Of a DNA stretch of 64,000 bases, positions 21,701 to 32,984 are shown in pieces. The first letter of the stretch is position 1. Each line of letters starts with the position of its first letter. Origin of the DNA: Heterodera schachtii. Taxonomy: Eukaryota > Nematoda > Chromadorea > Rhabditida > Heteroderidae. The notes beneath the pieces were generated by a model that was given only the letters and a program-made list of their open reading frames with translations, did no database searches and had not been told where the DNA came from. The position numbers and the translations under genes are program-made. The DNA lies in contig SIJG01000122.1 of NCBI GenBank assembly GCA_023374025.1, positions 70,854 to 134,853 of the forward strand, read 5' to 3'.

Positions 21701-22412
21701 CTCTTTTTGCGACGTAAAACTCCTGGTCGATGGCAATGTCGCCAAATTGAAATGTGGCAACTCCTTTGCCGATGAATGCGACCTTGGTTCCGTCGAAGAG
21801 TTGGCCTTTTTCTTCGCATTCCTGAATTTTTGGACGGCCAATTTGATCATAGGCGTCTTCGTCGATGATGTTCACTTCGGTGCCGCTGTCGGCAACAAAT
21901 TTTGTCTTCTTTTTGTTGACCAAAATTCCGACTTTCAGAAGTGAAGTGGCATTGATGTTCTTTGTTGCCATACCGACGCTGAGACTCCCGATTTGCTTTC
22001 GTTGAATTGGCTTTCTGGCAAATTTGCGTCGCCATTGCTGAACGCTTTCGCATTGTGAAGCGATGTGGCCGGGAAATTTGCATTTTGAGCATTTTTCCAA
22101 TTTGTGACGACAATCGTCGGCCCGGTGGTCGCCTGCACAACGCCAGCATTTCCGTTGTGCCGTTGAAACGTTTTGTGAATTGTTGGCAAAACGCGAATTT
22201 GACGGCATTTGTTGTTGCTCCCTCTCCTTCCCCCTTTTCAATGCGCTCACATTTTTAAATGCGGTAGGCCGTTCAATCAATTTGGCCTCGGCAATAGTCG
22301 TCTGAAAATTGATCAGATCTTCCACCATTGAATCGTAGGTGATGCCGTCTTTGTCCGCTGCGAGCTTAATCAAAATCCGTTGTCGAAGCGACGCATCCTC
22401 AGATGATCGCAA
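18728..22412 (-). pseudogene. pol: Gypsy pol: zinc knuckle, protease, RT, RNase H and integrase
   Basis: Two long minus-strand frames make up the region. 20904-22412 carries the gag C-terminus with two knuckles (CWRCAGDHRADDC, CSKCKFPGHIASQC), an aspartic protease site (ADSGTEVN), and reverse transcriptase with LPFGVKSAP and the catalytic YLDD. The frame changes near 20920, after which 18728-20915 carries the rest of RT, RNase H (SADASELGIGA), the integrase zinc-binding region (HKGHPGMKRM, CEPCQ) and the core (HIDFAGP, VSDNGTQF, PYNPMSNGQVERF). The enzymes would copy element RNA and insert the DNA. The frameshift in RT should prevent a full product. A basic tail (RRYPQRQRRKPNRF) ends it; no chromodomain is seen. 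Confidence 0.92.
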
Positions 22413-22965
22413 TGCATGTCAACAACATAAGGCATTGAAATTGCTCTTTGGTGATGGAGTCGAAATCAAAGTCTTTCAGCAGCTTCCGGTGTCGGTTAAT
22501 GAACTGCCGAAAATCTTCACCATCATGGCGAGCTGCCTTGAGGCACTCATACCGGTCAATGAACACCGATTGAGGCCTTGCAAATAATTTTTCCATTTTC
22601 AAAATTGTCTCATCATAATTGAAATCGGTGACAGCGGATGGGAGGACGGAGCGGCTGTATTCGCTGAATGCGGCCTCGCTCAATTTGTTCATGAGGCATT
22701 TGACTTTTGTCGCGTCAATGGCATTCGGTGCCGCGCAGTCAAGTGCGAATTTGAAGCGGGCCAACCATTCCGAAATCCTGCTTTTGTCGTCCGTTGGTTC
22801 AAATGCCTGAACATCCGGCAGTGACGGAATTGTAATTGTCGGCGGTGCAGCAGCAGGTGCAGCATTTTGCTGTAATTGATTGGCCAAAAGTTGTTGGACC
22901 AATTGCTGCTGCTGTTGAAGAACCGTGATGAGCTGGTCCAATGTCGGGGGGTTTGCGTTTGCCAT
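22399..22965 (-). pseudogene. gag: Gypsy gag, N-terminal part
   Basis: 188 codons from ATG at 22965. It starts with a Gln-rich segment, followed by the retrotransposon gag helices (SRISEWLARFKFALDC, DRYECLKAARHDGEDF). The frame stops at about 22399, but the homologous continuation (ASLRQRILIKLAADKDG) reads on in the pol frame, so a small insertion or deletion separates them. The overlap could be mistaken for a programmed shift, but it falls inside gag before the zinc knuckles. Confidence 0.8.
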
Positions 22966-23193
22966 TTGATGTTTGATGAATTAAAAACTGCACATAGCAG
23001 AACCAATTCCAACACGAGGAATTAAGTTTTTTGATGAGTCAGCGAAGTCAGAAATCAACACGAGCTTTCTGATCTTCCCAAAAATGAATTTATTCAACAC
23101 GAGAATAAATCCAATTGACGCGGTGATGAATTGGCGTCTAAATTTGTTCGAATTAATAAATGGTCGAACAGTTCGAATGACGGGCGTCGCCAA

Positions 23194-23462
23194 TGTTAGG
23201 ACCACAAGTCCAAACAAACAAATAATTTATTGAAGAAATAATAAATTACAAATAAATGCAAAGACGGGGAACGGAGCAAATAAATTGGGGAGACAACAGA
23301 ATGAATTAAGTCATGAATGGGGGAGGAATATTGGAAAGGGCAAAGGTCAATCGATGTGCATGTGTCTGTCTCTAACACGGAGAGAGCAGACACTGCAAAA
23401 ACAGTGAAGGAAAATGAAGAGGGAAATAAATAAATCGGGGGCAAAATGTGCCTGCCCGAACA
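23194..23462 (-). repeat. 5' LTR of the gypsy element
   Basis: 269 bp with TGTTCGGGCAGG at the outer end and CCTAACA at the inner end on the minus strand, followed by a primer-binding candidate starting TGGCGACG. That resembles sites described for tRNA-Arg-primed gypsy elements (recalled, weak). Confidence 0.85.
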
Positions 23463-23639
23463 CTTAATTTATTGCTTTTCCGATAAAATTTTACGATTTT
23501 ACACCCCCTAATTTGAAATTTAATTACTTTTTACTGTCGAAAAGCCTCCTCATTAATTTATAATATTTCTGTCAAAAAGTCCGGCGCCCTGATTCAATTG
23601 GAAGATAGAAAGTCAGACAAATTGAACAAAGTCATCATT

Positions 23640-24560
23640 AGGGTTGGGAATTATATGGAAATCCATATTTTTTCCTGGACTGTGGGATTTTTAGCTTGGT
23701 TTGGAGCTTCTAGGATGGATTTACATATCCATATTTTCCGGGAACCGGCCACTTTGGCGCCAGCCATTTTGGCGCCAAACGCTATAACATTTTTATTTAT
23801 CATTCAAATTAAAAAAGCTTGATGTGTTTTTAAAGCGGTTGATAGTCGGTAATTGCCTGCAAAATTTCAAAAAGTTTAGTTGAGATACAAAAAAGTTATG
23901 GCAAAAAAACCTCAAAAAACTGACTTTTTCTGGCCTTTTTGGCGCCACACGCCATATCTTTTGTTAAAACCAATTTGTTTTTCTAGAATCTTGCAGGCTA
24001 TTAGAGAACACTTAGTTAGACCTATTAGATAATAGCAAGATTATTTTATTTGGCTGGATAAGAAAAAAGTTAGAATACTTTAAATTTTGCGGCTCCAAAA
24101 TGTCCCGCGCCAAAGTGACCCCGACCCATATATTTACATATTTCGCGACTTATGTCCATATTTTCACATTTTTGTCCATATTTCGGGATTTTTCCAAAAA
24201 AATTCTATTAGAACGGCCCCCATCAGCTAAATTGGCCTTTTAGACCCCAAAAATCGTTTTGTAGCTAAATTCTCACGAGAATATTGAATAAATTTAAATT
24301 TTCTTAAATTGATAAATGTAAAAATAAGCAAAAAGCGAAAATTTCGCTTTTCGGGTTGATTTTTCGCTAAAAATTAGTAAAGTTTAGCTTTATCATGTTT
24401 TTAATGATAATTCCTATTAAATAATCCCATACTCAAAGCGTTTCTGTTGCAATTTTTTATTCCATTTTTGGGGGTAATTAGAGCTTCAATGACCTCAAAA
24501 AACACAAAAACTGAACATTGGAATGAATTTAAGAAGTTAAACAGCAGGAGCATTTGGTTC
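23640..24560. repeat. TCCATATTT-type repeat element split by another TIR element
   Basis: The left part (TAGGGTTGGGAATTATATGG, AATCCATATTTT, CCTGGACTGTGGG) and the right part (TATGTCCATATTTTC, GGCCCCCATCAGCTAAATTGG) match 6955-7260. Between them, 23739-24127 is a separate insertion with imperfect inverted ends (GGGAACCGGCCACTTTGGCG against an inverse of GCGCCAAAGTGACCCCGACCC) and repeated TTTGGCGCCA. No coding sequence. Confidence 0.6.
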
Positions 24561-24719
24561 TCTCGGTTTTAAATTGGATAGAATTAAATGTATTCAAACG
24601 AAAAAAGCAACAAATCTAAGAAATTATGATCAGGTCAGTTTCCAAATTAATAATGATCGTTCATTAGCATTTCTCAATAATTCTTTCAATTTTCTTCCGT
24701 TGTCCGCTGGTCCAGCGAA

Positions 24720-26153
24720 TCATTTCAGGAGAATTTTTGAATTCATTTGGCCCACCTTTGGTGGTGACAATGGCCTAAATGAAATTAAATGCAATTTTTA
24801 AATTTGATTATTAAAGCAAAAAGTCATTTGCTCACCCAATATAATCTCCATCAAGCATAAAGTGGCTATTGTTCAATTTTTCGTCCTCCCTTTGAACCGT
24901 CGCCGTCACCCCAATTTGGCATCGCTTCAATTTACAACATTGGCATTTCCACGATCGCCTTCTTTCTCCAATGTCAGCTTTTCTTGAGTTCGTTCGTTCA
25001 CCAATTGAAATTGACGATCCATTCGTAGACGTTCCATGGTCCGTAATTTTTGCAATACAATGGAAAACAGAAAATCCAAATGGGTCAAATTTCACGGACA
25101 AAAATCTTCCAACTCTTATTGACAATTTTGTTGCTATTGTCGTGAAACACACACACAATTCCAATTTGGTGCCTCTCTCCCAAATATGGTCGTTGGCAGA
25201 AATTACTTTAAATTGAAAAAACATTTTCGAATTACTCAATCCGAATGCCATCAAAGCGAATTTTGTTGTGCAGCGGACGGTCGTCGTCGGGCGTGGTGAG
25301 TCGTTCCACAAAAAAGCTCAGTGTGGGCGTTCCACAAAAAGCTCAGTGATTGTTTGGCCATTTTCCGGAAGCCTATCGCACCCCTTTCGAGGCACCAAAA
25401 GTGCCTGATCCGGAACCCGGACCAGCCCGGTTAAGAACAAATTTTTGTTCGGTTTTTAAAGGGCTATCTCCCAGGCCGGGTCCGGTTCTTGATCCATTCG
25501 CTTGGAGCCTGTCAGGGATCGGGCACCTCTGCCGGAGGGCCCTCAGCCTCGCCCTCGACCCTTGTCGATGGCCAACCCAGGCTAAGCGTGCCGGTACCAG
25601 CGGCTTTTTTGTACAGCTCGATGAGCTCTACAAAATGGTATCATTGGCGTCCGTCTGTGTCTACTACAAATGGAGAAAATTGGCGAGAAGTGATGCGAAA
25701 AAATTGAAAAATGAAAAAAAAAATTGAAAATAACTTCAGTCCCGCCGTACATTAGGGTTAACCGGACGGCATCGTGATTTGGTGAATTGAATTATTAAAT
25801 TTATTTAATTAATTTATCAATCACTGAGCTTTTTTTGTGGAACGCCCACACTGAGCTTTTTGTGGAACGCCCACACTGAGCTTTTTTGTGGAACGACCTA
25901 GCACCGTCGTCGGGCAATGGCAATTCAACAGAATTGGCACCAATAAACACTCGTGACTTTGGCACTAAACACTCGTGACTTTGGAACTTTTGCGACAATG
26001 TCCTTGCGAATTGTGATTGGTCCCAAAATTGTCCATTCGTTTTTGCTGTCAAATATTTGTCCACCAACGCATTGAAACGTGGCGAAATCAGTGCGATTTT
26101 GAGGCTGAGTTGAAGACGGTCAAAATGAGGGAAAAGTGTCCATCCAAACATCA
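24720..26153 (-). pseudogene. F-box-like gene copy D, split by a 612-bp insertion
   Basis: The last exon (24720-24774), part of exon 4 (from 24836; LKRCQIGVTATVQ), degraded exon 3 pieces (DHIWERGTKLEL) and both halves of exon 2 are present. The 5' half of exon 2 (25916-26153) reads DVWMDTFPHFDRLQL on one frame but drifts. The 3' half (about 25230-25281) lies beyond the insertion. Most of exon 3 is deleted, so exon 3 and exon 4 remains run together. Clearly dead. Confidence 0.8.
25293..25904. mobile_element. 612-bp TIR element with apparent 11-bp target duplication
   Basis: Ends GTGGTGAGTCGTTCCAC and GTGGAACGACCTAGCAC are imperfect inverses. CGTCGTCGGGC flanks both sides (25282-25292, 25905-25915). 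Near each end TTCCACAAAAAAGCTCAGTG is repeated two or three times, giving sub-terminal tandem arms. A duplication of this length suggests a Mutator-like mechanism, although the GTCG repeat makes its exact length uncertain. It interrupts exon 2 of copy D. Confidence 0.75.
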
Positions 26154-26570
26154 CTGCAATGCACGAAAAACATATTTTTTGTTTGAAATTTTAGCGTTTT
26201 ATCGCCCTTATTCGACCTTTGAAACCCTTATTTTGGATGTTCGCCTTTAAATTATGTTTTTGCCCATATTTTGGTGCCTCGTCCTTATTTTCGCCCTTTT
26301 CGCGATTTTTAATTTTTTCATATAAAATTCATAAGACGATTTTACATCTCCGAAAAAAGTTGTGAGAGTTTAAATTTTCATCATGTTATAACTCAAGTCC
26401 TAGACCGCTGTTTCTAATCAAAATGCTAAAAAAGATACATATTAGCTTCAGATTGAATTCTGTTTTTTCAATTAAAAATGAAAAGATAGTACGCAAAAGT
26501 GTATTATGGACAAAAATGGGTGACCGCGATGCTAACAAATGGTCCATAGAATAACATGAGTAGGGCTGGG

Positions 26571-26660
26571 AATTTAAGTCACTAAAAATCTTCAAAAAGT
26601 CGAATAAAAAGGAAAAGTCATAAAAAACGGAAAAAAAGTCACGAAAAAATGGAAAAGTTC
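26571..26660. mobile_element. One-ended hAT-like arm with AAAAAGTC repeats
   Basis: Begins TAGGGCTGGGAATTTAAGTC and continues with GAAAAGTC/AAAAAGTCACGAAAAA units, the same format as the other TAGRG-ended elements here but with a different arm repeat. No right end recognised. Confidence 0.4.
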
Positions 26661-27562
26661 AGCAAGAATTGTTGGCGCTCTCTTCAATGTTGCATTGCCT
26701 CCCGCCCCCGCTGGACGGCTCATCGAGCTTGGGGCTTATTTGTTAGCAGCCCGTCGATGAGCCAGGGTCACTCGGGAACATGAACCGGCGCCGGGCGCGA
26801 CTGTCGCGAAAGCGACGAGGGACGAAAGAAAAAGATCTGCTTTTTTATCCCCTCCCGCTCTTTTCCTCCTTCGCTTTTCCTTTTCTCTATGTAAGCCATT
26901 GGTCATCCAATTTTCCCATTTTTGTGTTGAAAGTTCTCTTTTGCTAACAAATGCTCACCGATCACCCCCCTCTTTGTCTTCTATTTTTCTCCCCCACTTT
27001 TCTGACAATTTGGCGTCAACAACACATTTCCTTCCTTTCCTTCTCTCTTTTGTGTCAATGGCACCGCCAATTTTCTATTTTTCAAATCGTGCTTCTCTCT
27101 CCTTTCTTCCTTTGTTTTCCTTTTGGCCAATCCCCTCTCCCCTCCCCTCGTCTTTTGCATAATGACATTCCCCCCCCCCCTCTTTTATCGTATGTCGGCC
27201 GTCGTCCCTCCCCCTTTTTTTTCTTTTGCTACTTAAGTTTTGTTATTCTCATATCAACACTTCACTTCCTATAATCACCTTTTTAACCTTTGCTTTACTC
27301 TGCGCCACTCTTTAATCCCAACGGCGTCCTCCCCTTTTTTGCTTCAAATAAATTGTTGAAAGAGTTGCTTTTTGGGTAGGGGTCGGGAAGCACGGGAAAT
27401 GTGTGCACAGACGGCGAGAAACTCCCCAAAAACGGACAATCGGCACACCCCTCCTCTCGCCTTCTCCATCGCCAATCTGCGTCGCCGCTCGTGTGAGCGA
27501 GTCTCGAATCTCCCCCCCCCCCCCCCCCTCCTTTCCCTTCCCCCAGTTTGTCCCCCTCCTTT
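26661..27562. other. Low-complexity, pyrimidine-rich stretch without a gene
   Basis: 26700-26870 is GC-rich and contains the inverted pair GGCTCATCGA and TCGATGAGCC, 26 nt apart. 26880-27300 is dominated by C and T runs. A run of 18 C interrupted by nothing else lies near 27511-27528. The open frames here are composition artefacts. Confidence 0.5.
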
Positions 27563-27746
27563 TCCGACAAAAGCTGACACTGAAACACAGCAAAGAATAC
27601 AATGATTTGGTGTATAATTGGCTGTTGCAACGGTGCCCAATTGGGGAGACGGCGACAGCGCCAATTAAGTGGAAAAACCGCGAAAATTCGAGTGGCAATT
27701 TGAACAAAATCAGATTTGATCTATGGAGTTTCAATAATTGCATTGG
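27563..27746 (+). pseudogene. Exon 4 fragment of an F-box-like gene (copy E)
   Basis: Encodes KLTLKHSKEYND, WLLQRCPIGETAT and NNCIG followed by a GTGAG donor. Only this exon remains; a C-rich stretch lies immediately upstream. The following 27780-27830 resembles the usual acidic or lysine-rich last exon but without a clear acceptor. Notably this fragment preserves the Trp that is TGA in copy C. Confidence 0.7.
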
Positions 27747-28156
27747 GTGAGCAGCAACAGCAATTTTTGATTTTGTAGAAAAATAAAGAAATAAAGAAGA
27801 AAAAAAAGAAGAAGAAGCGGATCAAAGCAACAAAAATGTTGTCTAGGCTTGGCACTTTTGACAAAAATGGTCGCTCATTTTGAATTATTGTATGGAAATT
27901 GTTGCTTTGATATTGTACTTTTTCTTTATTGGTCAATTTTATTTTTCCGGAAATCGCTGTGACTAAACTGCAATTTATCTTAAAAAAATTGTTATTGTTT
28001 TTCATTAGTTCCTTGAAGAATTTTTGTCAATTTGTCAATATTTGCATTTGACAGAAAGTTAAATTTAAAAAACCTAAAAAGAACAAAAAACTTGGCTAAA
28101 TAAAAATCATAAATTTTCTTTAAAATTTTAATTTACATTAAACATACTGTGCCAAT

Positions 28157-29298
28157 ACCGCAAATTCCGTTGCCGAACAAAATCCTCAGATTCAAACGCA
28201 TTCAGATCACGTAAAAATTTGATTAATTGGAACTGCTTTATGGCCATCATATTCTCTGCTTTTCAGTTAGATCGATCAAAATGTCATCGCATTTCTCCGC
28301 CATTTTCGCCGTATTTTCGCCATTTGTGCCATCGATTTGCACATTATTGCTGAAAATGTTCGCATTTCGGAATTCGTTTTGCTCAACATTTGGTCAATAC
28401 TTCGGGACGGCATTCATGTGATTGGTTTGAACGCCATCGCTTTTCGTCGTTTGCGTCAATTGGCCCCGGCACTGCTCAGCGATTGTCCATCACTTCGCTA
28501 TGTCTCCTGTGATGATGCCATTTTCCCCGAATTTCCCATCGATGACAATGCCATGGCGTCGGATGGCCAAGCGGTGGCCAAATGGTTGTTCACGCCCCGT
28601 CCGGATGGTCTGCCGAAATGGTTCAAATGCTATGTTAATTCACCAGATCAATGGTCTTCGACACTGGAACAATTCAAAACGGTGGATCATTCCGGCTTGG
28701 TTTTTTTGTAATTTTTTTCCATTTTTAGGCATTTTCCGATGCTTCTTCTCCAGTGACTTTCCGCATTTTATTGACGCTTTCGTCCACTTTAATTGACTCC
28801 GTTATGCCATTTGATCTGATCAACGAAGTGACTGGGGAGAAATTGACACTGCAAAAAGAGGACAAAATGTTTGGATCAGACGTTGTCCAATTGGATGGGA
28901 TAAGAGAAATTGGAAAAATGTGAAGGATGAATTATTGATTGATGATCTACTGAATCGTATTCACTTTTTGCCAGAGACGGCGCATTTGACGAACGGTGAA
29001 TAATTTTAAAATTTCATTTTCAATTGACTTTTTGAGTCCAATCAAATAATATAATACAAATACAGGAAAAAATAAATTCCTTAGACTTAGCGCCTTCAAA
29101 TGATGCAAAAAATGTACGGTTGAAGAAAAGGCATATAGTACAAAAAAAATAATTTGGATAATTAGTTGGTTGGATTTATAAAATTTATATTTGAAATTTG
29201 ACCCATAAATATTGAATGGGCTTAAAGCGCAATTACTAAATCATAGTTTTTTCAGTCCTCTCGACACCGCTTCTCCCGGACCAAGTGGCCAGCAGTAG
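28157..29298 (+). pseudogene. F-box-like gene, second subfamily (copy F)
   Basis: Pieces: the end of exon 2 to 28210 (IPLPNKILRFK), exon 3 28267-28681 (HIIAENVRISEFVLLNIW, AIAFRRLRQLAP, KWLFTPRPDGLPKWF), exon 4 28729-28996 (ASSPVTFRI, MPFDLINEVTGEKLTL) and exon 5 29256-29298 (LDTASPGPSGQQ, stop). The F-box exon's 5' part is missing. The Tyr codon that starts the YIDQN motif is TAG at 28268-28270, and exon 4 shifts frame after the TLQKEDK segment. This is the best-preserved plus-strand member of the second subfamily. Confidence 0.8.
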
Positions 29299-29573
29299 CA
29301 ACAGCAGCAGAAATGAATGAATTAAATATTAATTGATGCGATTATGTGACCCAAATGATATGTTGACACTGTGCCATTTCAATATTGTATTGTGTATAAT
29401 CTGTTTGTATAACTAATTATGTACCTATTCTCATTTTTTATCGGAACTTAAATATCACCAAATCATTGGCATTTTCCTTTTTTCATTTTCACTACCGCAG
29501 TACTCAAATTGGGTAGTACGGTACTAGACTGGGCACTATGGTAGAAAACTGAGCAGCTGCTGTTCATTCAGCA
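29299..29573. other. Spacer between copies F and G
   Basis: Family 3' flank (GATGCGATTATGTGACC, also near 3888), then TACGGTACTAGACTGGG. No gene. Confidence 0.4.
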
Positions 29574-29906
29574 ACAATTCTCACTGATTTTGATCAATTG
29601 CATTCAATCGATTCTTTTGCTCTGTTCCCAGATGGAATTGCTGACGATGGGCCAAATGCAACTGTTGGCCAAGCGTTGTCCAAATGGTTGAACACTCCGA
29701 GCAATCTGCGGCGTGGCAATCATTCGAGTGCCAATTTGAACTATATCAGTTTTGCTATGTGGAGTTTTCAATAAATGCATTGGGTGAGCGGCAAAACAAT
29801 TTTTGATTTTGTCGAAAATAAAAAACAATTAATTAATTTTAGGCCATTATCGCCACCAGCGGAAGAAGAAGAAGAAGCGGATAAAAGCAACAAAAATGTC
29901 GTCTGA
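29574..29906 (+). pseudogene. Chimeric F-box-like fragment (copy G)
   Basis: An exon 3 piece (TILTDFDQLHSID, DGIADDGPNATVGQALSKWL) is joined directly, after TPSN, to the end of exon 4 (NHSSANLNYISF), deleting the intervening part and the intron. A GTGAGC donor, a TTTTAG acceptor and a last exon ending at TGA 29904-29906 (SPPAEEEEEADKSNKN) follow. A TAA interrupts just before the donor. No 5' part. Confidence 0.75.
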
Positions 29907-30167
29907 TTAAGTGTACGGAAATGATTAATTATTTAATTATATTTGAGAAATGATCGATCTCAATTTGTTCTGCTTATTTTCTCTCTCAGAAATGCTTTTG
30001 TTAATTCTTTCGTTCCAATTGTTAAAACTTTTTTTCCCTATCACAGATAAGTAATGGTTAATGAAAAACGGTAGAATACGGTAGCGCACCTTTTAATGAG
30101 ATACGGTATTATACATTTTTTCGAGGAAACAGCAATCGCTGTTGGTGAACCGCTCGCCGATCTCAAT

Positions 30168-30600
30168 TTGGACTTTTTGTTATTATTGCTGTTGCTTTTT
30201 GGTGATTAATTTCTAAATATTGATTATTAATAAATGATCTCTGATCAGCGCATAAAATGCCATTTTGTTAAATCGGTGACTAAAAAGATCGCTGCTGTGT
30301 GGGAAACAGATGCGGGTCAAAATTTAGGCCGGATAAGCTCTGCTCGAAAAAAGGGATTTGTTTAATCCCGAAAACCGGTCCGGGGTCAAAATTCTATTAT
30401 TCTTTCCGGGATTTTCCAAAAAACCTAAGCTCTCTCTCTCTCGTTAACTGCAAAAAAGTCCAAATCTTTCATTGCACACAAATATAAATACATGAATAAA
30501 TTCTATTTCAATAATGAAAGCCAAAAAAGGATCGATCAGATCATTTCTCAAATAATAATTCATTCATTCATTGCGCTGATCACTGCTTGGCCACGCGGCA
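30168..30600. repeat. F-box-like 3'-flank repeat, copy 1
   Basis: Shared with 32985-33420 and, in part, 36170-36515: GATCTCTGATCAGCG, AAAGGGATTTGTTTAATC, CCGGGATTTTCC, CTCTCTCTCTCGTTAACTGC. The other two copies lie downstream of minus-strand F-box-like genes. Here the repeat is joined to a plus-strand gene, a sign of rearrangement at about 30605. Confidence 0.75.
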
Positions 30601-30679
30601 CTCGAGCGGCATTGACCCGTAAACTCCAAAACGAATTTTTTAGCTGGCCGAAACATTGGCACGTGAAAATGTGGCATTG

Positions 30680-31916
30680 GAATGCCAAAACTGTTTGTCG
30701 ATGATAAATCTGAGGGACTTCCATTGCCAAACCGTCCGCTGCCCAACAAAATTCGCTTTAAGGACATTCGGATTGAGTAATCTATAATTTAGTGCATTTT
30801 ATGTACATATTTTGATCTTTTTTCAGGCACATTGACTATTCCGTGATCATATTTCTCCGTTCCAATAAGCAAATTGGGAGAGAATGGGCACCAAATTGGA
30901 TTTGTTTGTGCCTTCAGACAACCCAACTGATGTCCAGCCAATTTGGGATGTTTTTGTGCGTCAAATTTGGCCCGCTTTTGCATCAAACATTCGCCATTTG
31001 AGCTTTGATGATGCCGAGCATTTGGACAATTTGCGTCGTCTCATTTCACCGACAATTCTCACCGATCTCAATCATCTTAATGCAATCAGTTCTGGTAGTC
31101 TGTGCCCGGATATATTTGCTGCTGATGACGGACCGAATGCAATTTCTGCCGGCCAAGCATTGGCCAAATGGTTACACATGCCGAGAAAAGATGGCCAACC
31201 AAAGCGATTGTCTTGCTTTGAAAAAAGAGCATCCACAAACTTTGAATGGGTCAACAATTTCAAGGAGGTCGTGCCACACATTTTCATAAATTTTCTTTTT
31301 GATCTTGGCATTTTTTTTGTGATTTTGCTTAGGTTTTTGTCCGTGCCCGCACTTCTGTCAGTTACATCATTCACTTTATTTTTCTCGAGTCAACGCCAAT
31401 TGTGCCATTTGAATTGGTGAATAAGCCGACCAAAGAAAAGCTGACATTGAAGGAAAAATTCGTTGCTATCTCATTACGTTGGTGGATAATGGAGCGATGC
31501 CCAATTGACAAGACGGCGGCGGTTCAACAGCAGAAGAAAGAGACGGACAATTTGAACAATGTCTATTTTAATTTTGATGGCTTCCAAAATGCCATTGGGT
31601 GAGTAAATGCCAAGAAATGGACGGCGATGGGGGGAGGGGGAAGGTCAAATTCGTAAAATGTTCGGCAAAAATCAAAAAAGCATGGATAAAAACAGAAAAA
31701 ATTCCAAAAATTTACGAAATTAAAATCATTACCAAATACAGTAGTTGTGTTTTTCATTTTTTACTAATAAATACATACGACTTTGTTTTTCAGTTTCATA
31801 AAAATTTTAAGGATTTTGTTTTGTGTAAATAATTCGAATTGAATTTTAGGCCTTTGTCAAAAAGAGCGTTGCGCGAAAACCGCAAAAAAGGAAAATTCAG
31901 AAAATACGCTGGTTAG
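30680..31916 (+). pseudogene. F-box-like gene copy H, 5' truncated and frameshifted
   Basis: The exon 2 tail ends at 30776 (LPLPNRPLPNKIRFKD). Exon 3 is 30827-31267, exon 4 31333-31598 and exon 5 31850-31916. Exon 3 is 441 nt where the family needs a remainder of 1 on division by three; the shift falls between NKQI and GTKLDLF near 30873-30885. The F-box-like part is missing, cut at the junction with the 3'-flank repeat. Exon 4 (VPFELVNKPTKEKLTLKE, WWIMERCPIDKTAAV) is identical at the protein level to exon 4 of copy I in opposite orientation. Exon 5 runs into a TIR element. Confidence 0.8.
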
Positions 31917-32452
31917 AAACCCATTTGGCGGATTTAGCAAAAACAGCATGGGTGGCGGTTTTTATACACTAACATCTTTGCAAAAACAGAATTTGCTCTT
32001 TCGGATATGATTGAGATTGTTCAAAATTCATAGATTTTTGAGGACCCAAGAGGTCAAACTTGCAAAAAATTTACTCAGAAGAAATTCTTTGGCGTGCCAT
32101 AAAGCCAATGGGTACTGAATGTTTGATTAAAATCCTACTGCTGATGAATCATCATTTTAAATTATTAGCATTATTATTTAATATTATAATAAGTTATGTT
32201 AAGTATTAAATAGATTTGGATAATCCTACTGCTGAATTGACTAAGCAAGAGAATATAAATCAACTTATTTACTTCGAATGGGGACATTTTCAAGCGATCA
32301 TAGACCAAATTGATTGAATTAAATGCTTGATTATATTTATTAGGGGTTTACTTTAATAAATTAATTATAAAATAATTTTATTTGATTAATTTGCTTAATA
32401 ACATTTAAATAAATAAATTATAAAATTTTTGCGGTTTTCGCGCAACGACGCG
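31866..32452. mobile_element. TIR element inside the last exon of copy H
   Basis: GTTGCGCGAAAACCGCAAAAA near 31868 is exactly inverted at about 32427-32447. The interior is AT-rich and non-coding. A target duplication is not clear. It replaces the normal acidic tail of copy H. Confidence 0.55.
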
Positions 32453-32984
32453 GCACTAACAATAGAAGGCCCCGGGCCTTCAAATAGAGCATTTACGGTA
32501 TGTGGAAATGACAAATGGTCGATCATTTGAATGAAAATTGTTGTTGTTTGATACTTTTCCTTCTCTTTATATAATCCACCATTTTTTGGTTGAATTTTTT
32601 TTTTGTTCAAAAAACTGTATTATAAATTATTAATCCTTGCAATATGTACATAAAAATTTTGCGGCGATGTTTCGGCCGGCGACGTTTTGTCCTGCTCCCG
32701 TATTATGGGACCTTTTTGGGAATCGCCCAACTCGCCGCGGGGCTAACTCGCCCGCCATCTCGCCGCACCTTGTTTTTGCGCTTATCGCCGCCATATTCTC
32801 GTCTTAAAATGTAAATTTTTTCTTATTACCCGATAATTAACACATAAGATGGTTGCTTAGGTATACAGTCAGGTGCAAAAATGTAGACTCAAAATTTTTG
32901 ACACCTTCATTCCCACTGATCAGTTTGGTAAAGCATCATGATCAAGCTAATTGGGCATATTATATGTATTTGTCTGATCAATTT
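32453..32984. other. Repeat-derived spacer
   Basis: Contains the terminus GAGCATTTACGGTA (related to the TA element at 1847) and, at about 32871, TACAGTCAGGTGCAAAAATG, which resembles a Tc1/mariner-type end preceded by TA. The second half of that end, GACTCAAAATTTTTGA, also occurs near 36115. No gene seen. Confidence 0.45.

Larger units (their letters stand above)
18503..23462 (-). mobile_element. Ty3/gypsy-type LTR retrotransposon, degenerate
   Basis: Reading on the minus strand: 5' LTR 23194-23462, primer-binding region about 23176-23193 (TGGCGACGCCCGTC just inside the LTR), gag, protease, reverse transcriptase, RNase H, integrase, purine tract AAAAGGGGAGG (18705-18715), then a 3' LTR from 18704 down to 18503. 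Integrase lies after RNase H, the Ty3/gypsy order. Frameshifts in gag and reverse transcriptase show it is inactive as assembled. The 3' LTR lacks the last 61 bp seen in the 5' LTR. Confidence 0.9.

Noticed and set aside
22399..22412. Programmed frameshift between gag and pol of the gypsy element
   Set aside because: The break falls inside gag before the zinc knuckles and another frameshift lies in RT, so decay is the simpler reading.
25350..25727. 125-codon open frame inside the 612-bp insertion
   Set aside because: It lies wholly in a non-autonomous TIR element, has no recognised domain and overlaps another open frame.
26899..27274. Overlapping long open frames rich in Ser, Pro, Leu and Phe
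   Set aside because: They come from a pyrimidine-rich tract; several frames are open at once and none has domain features.
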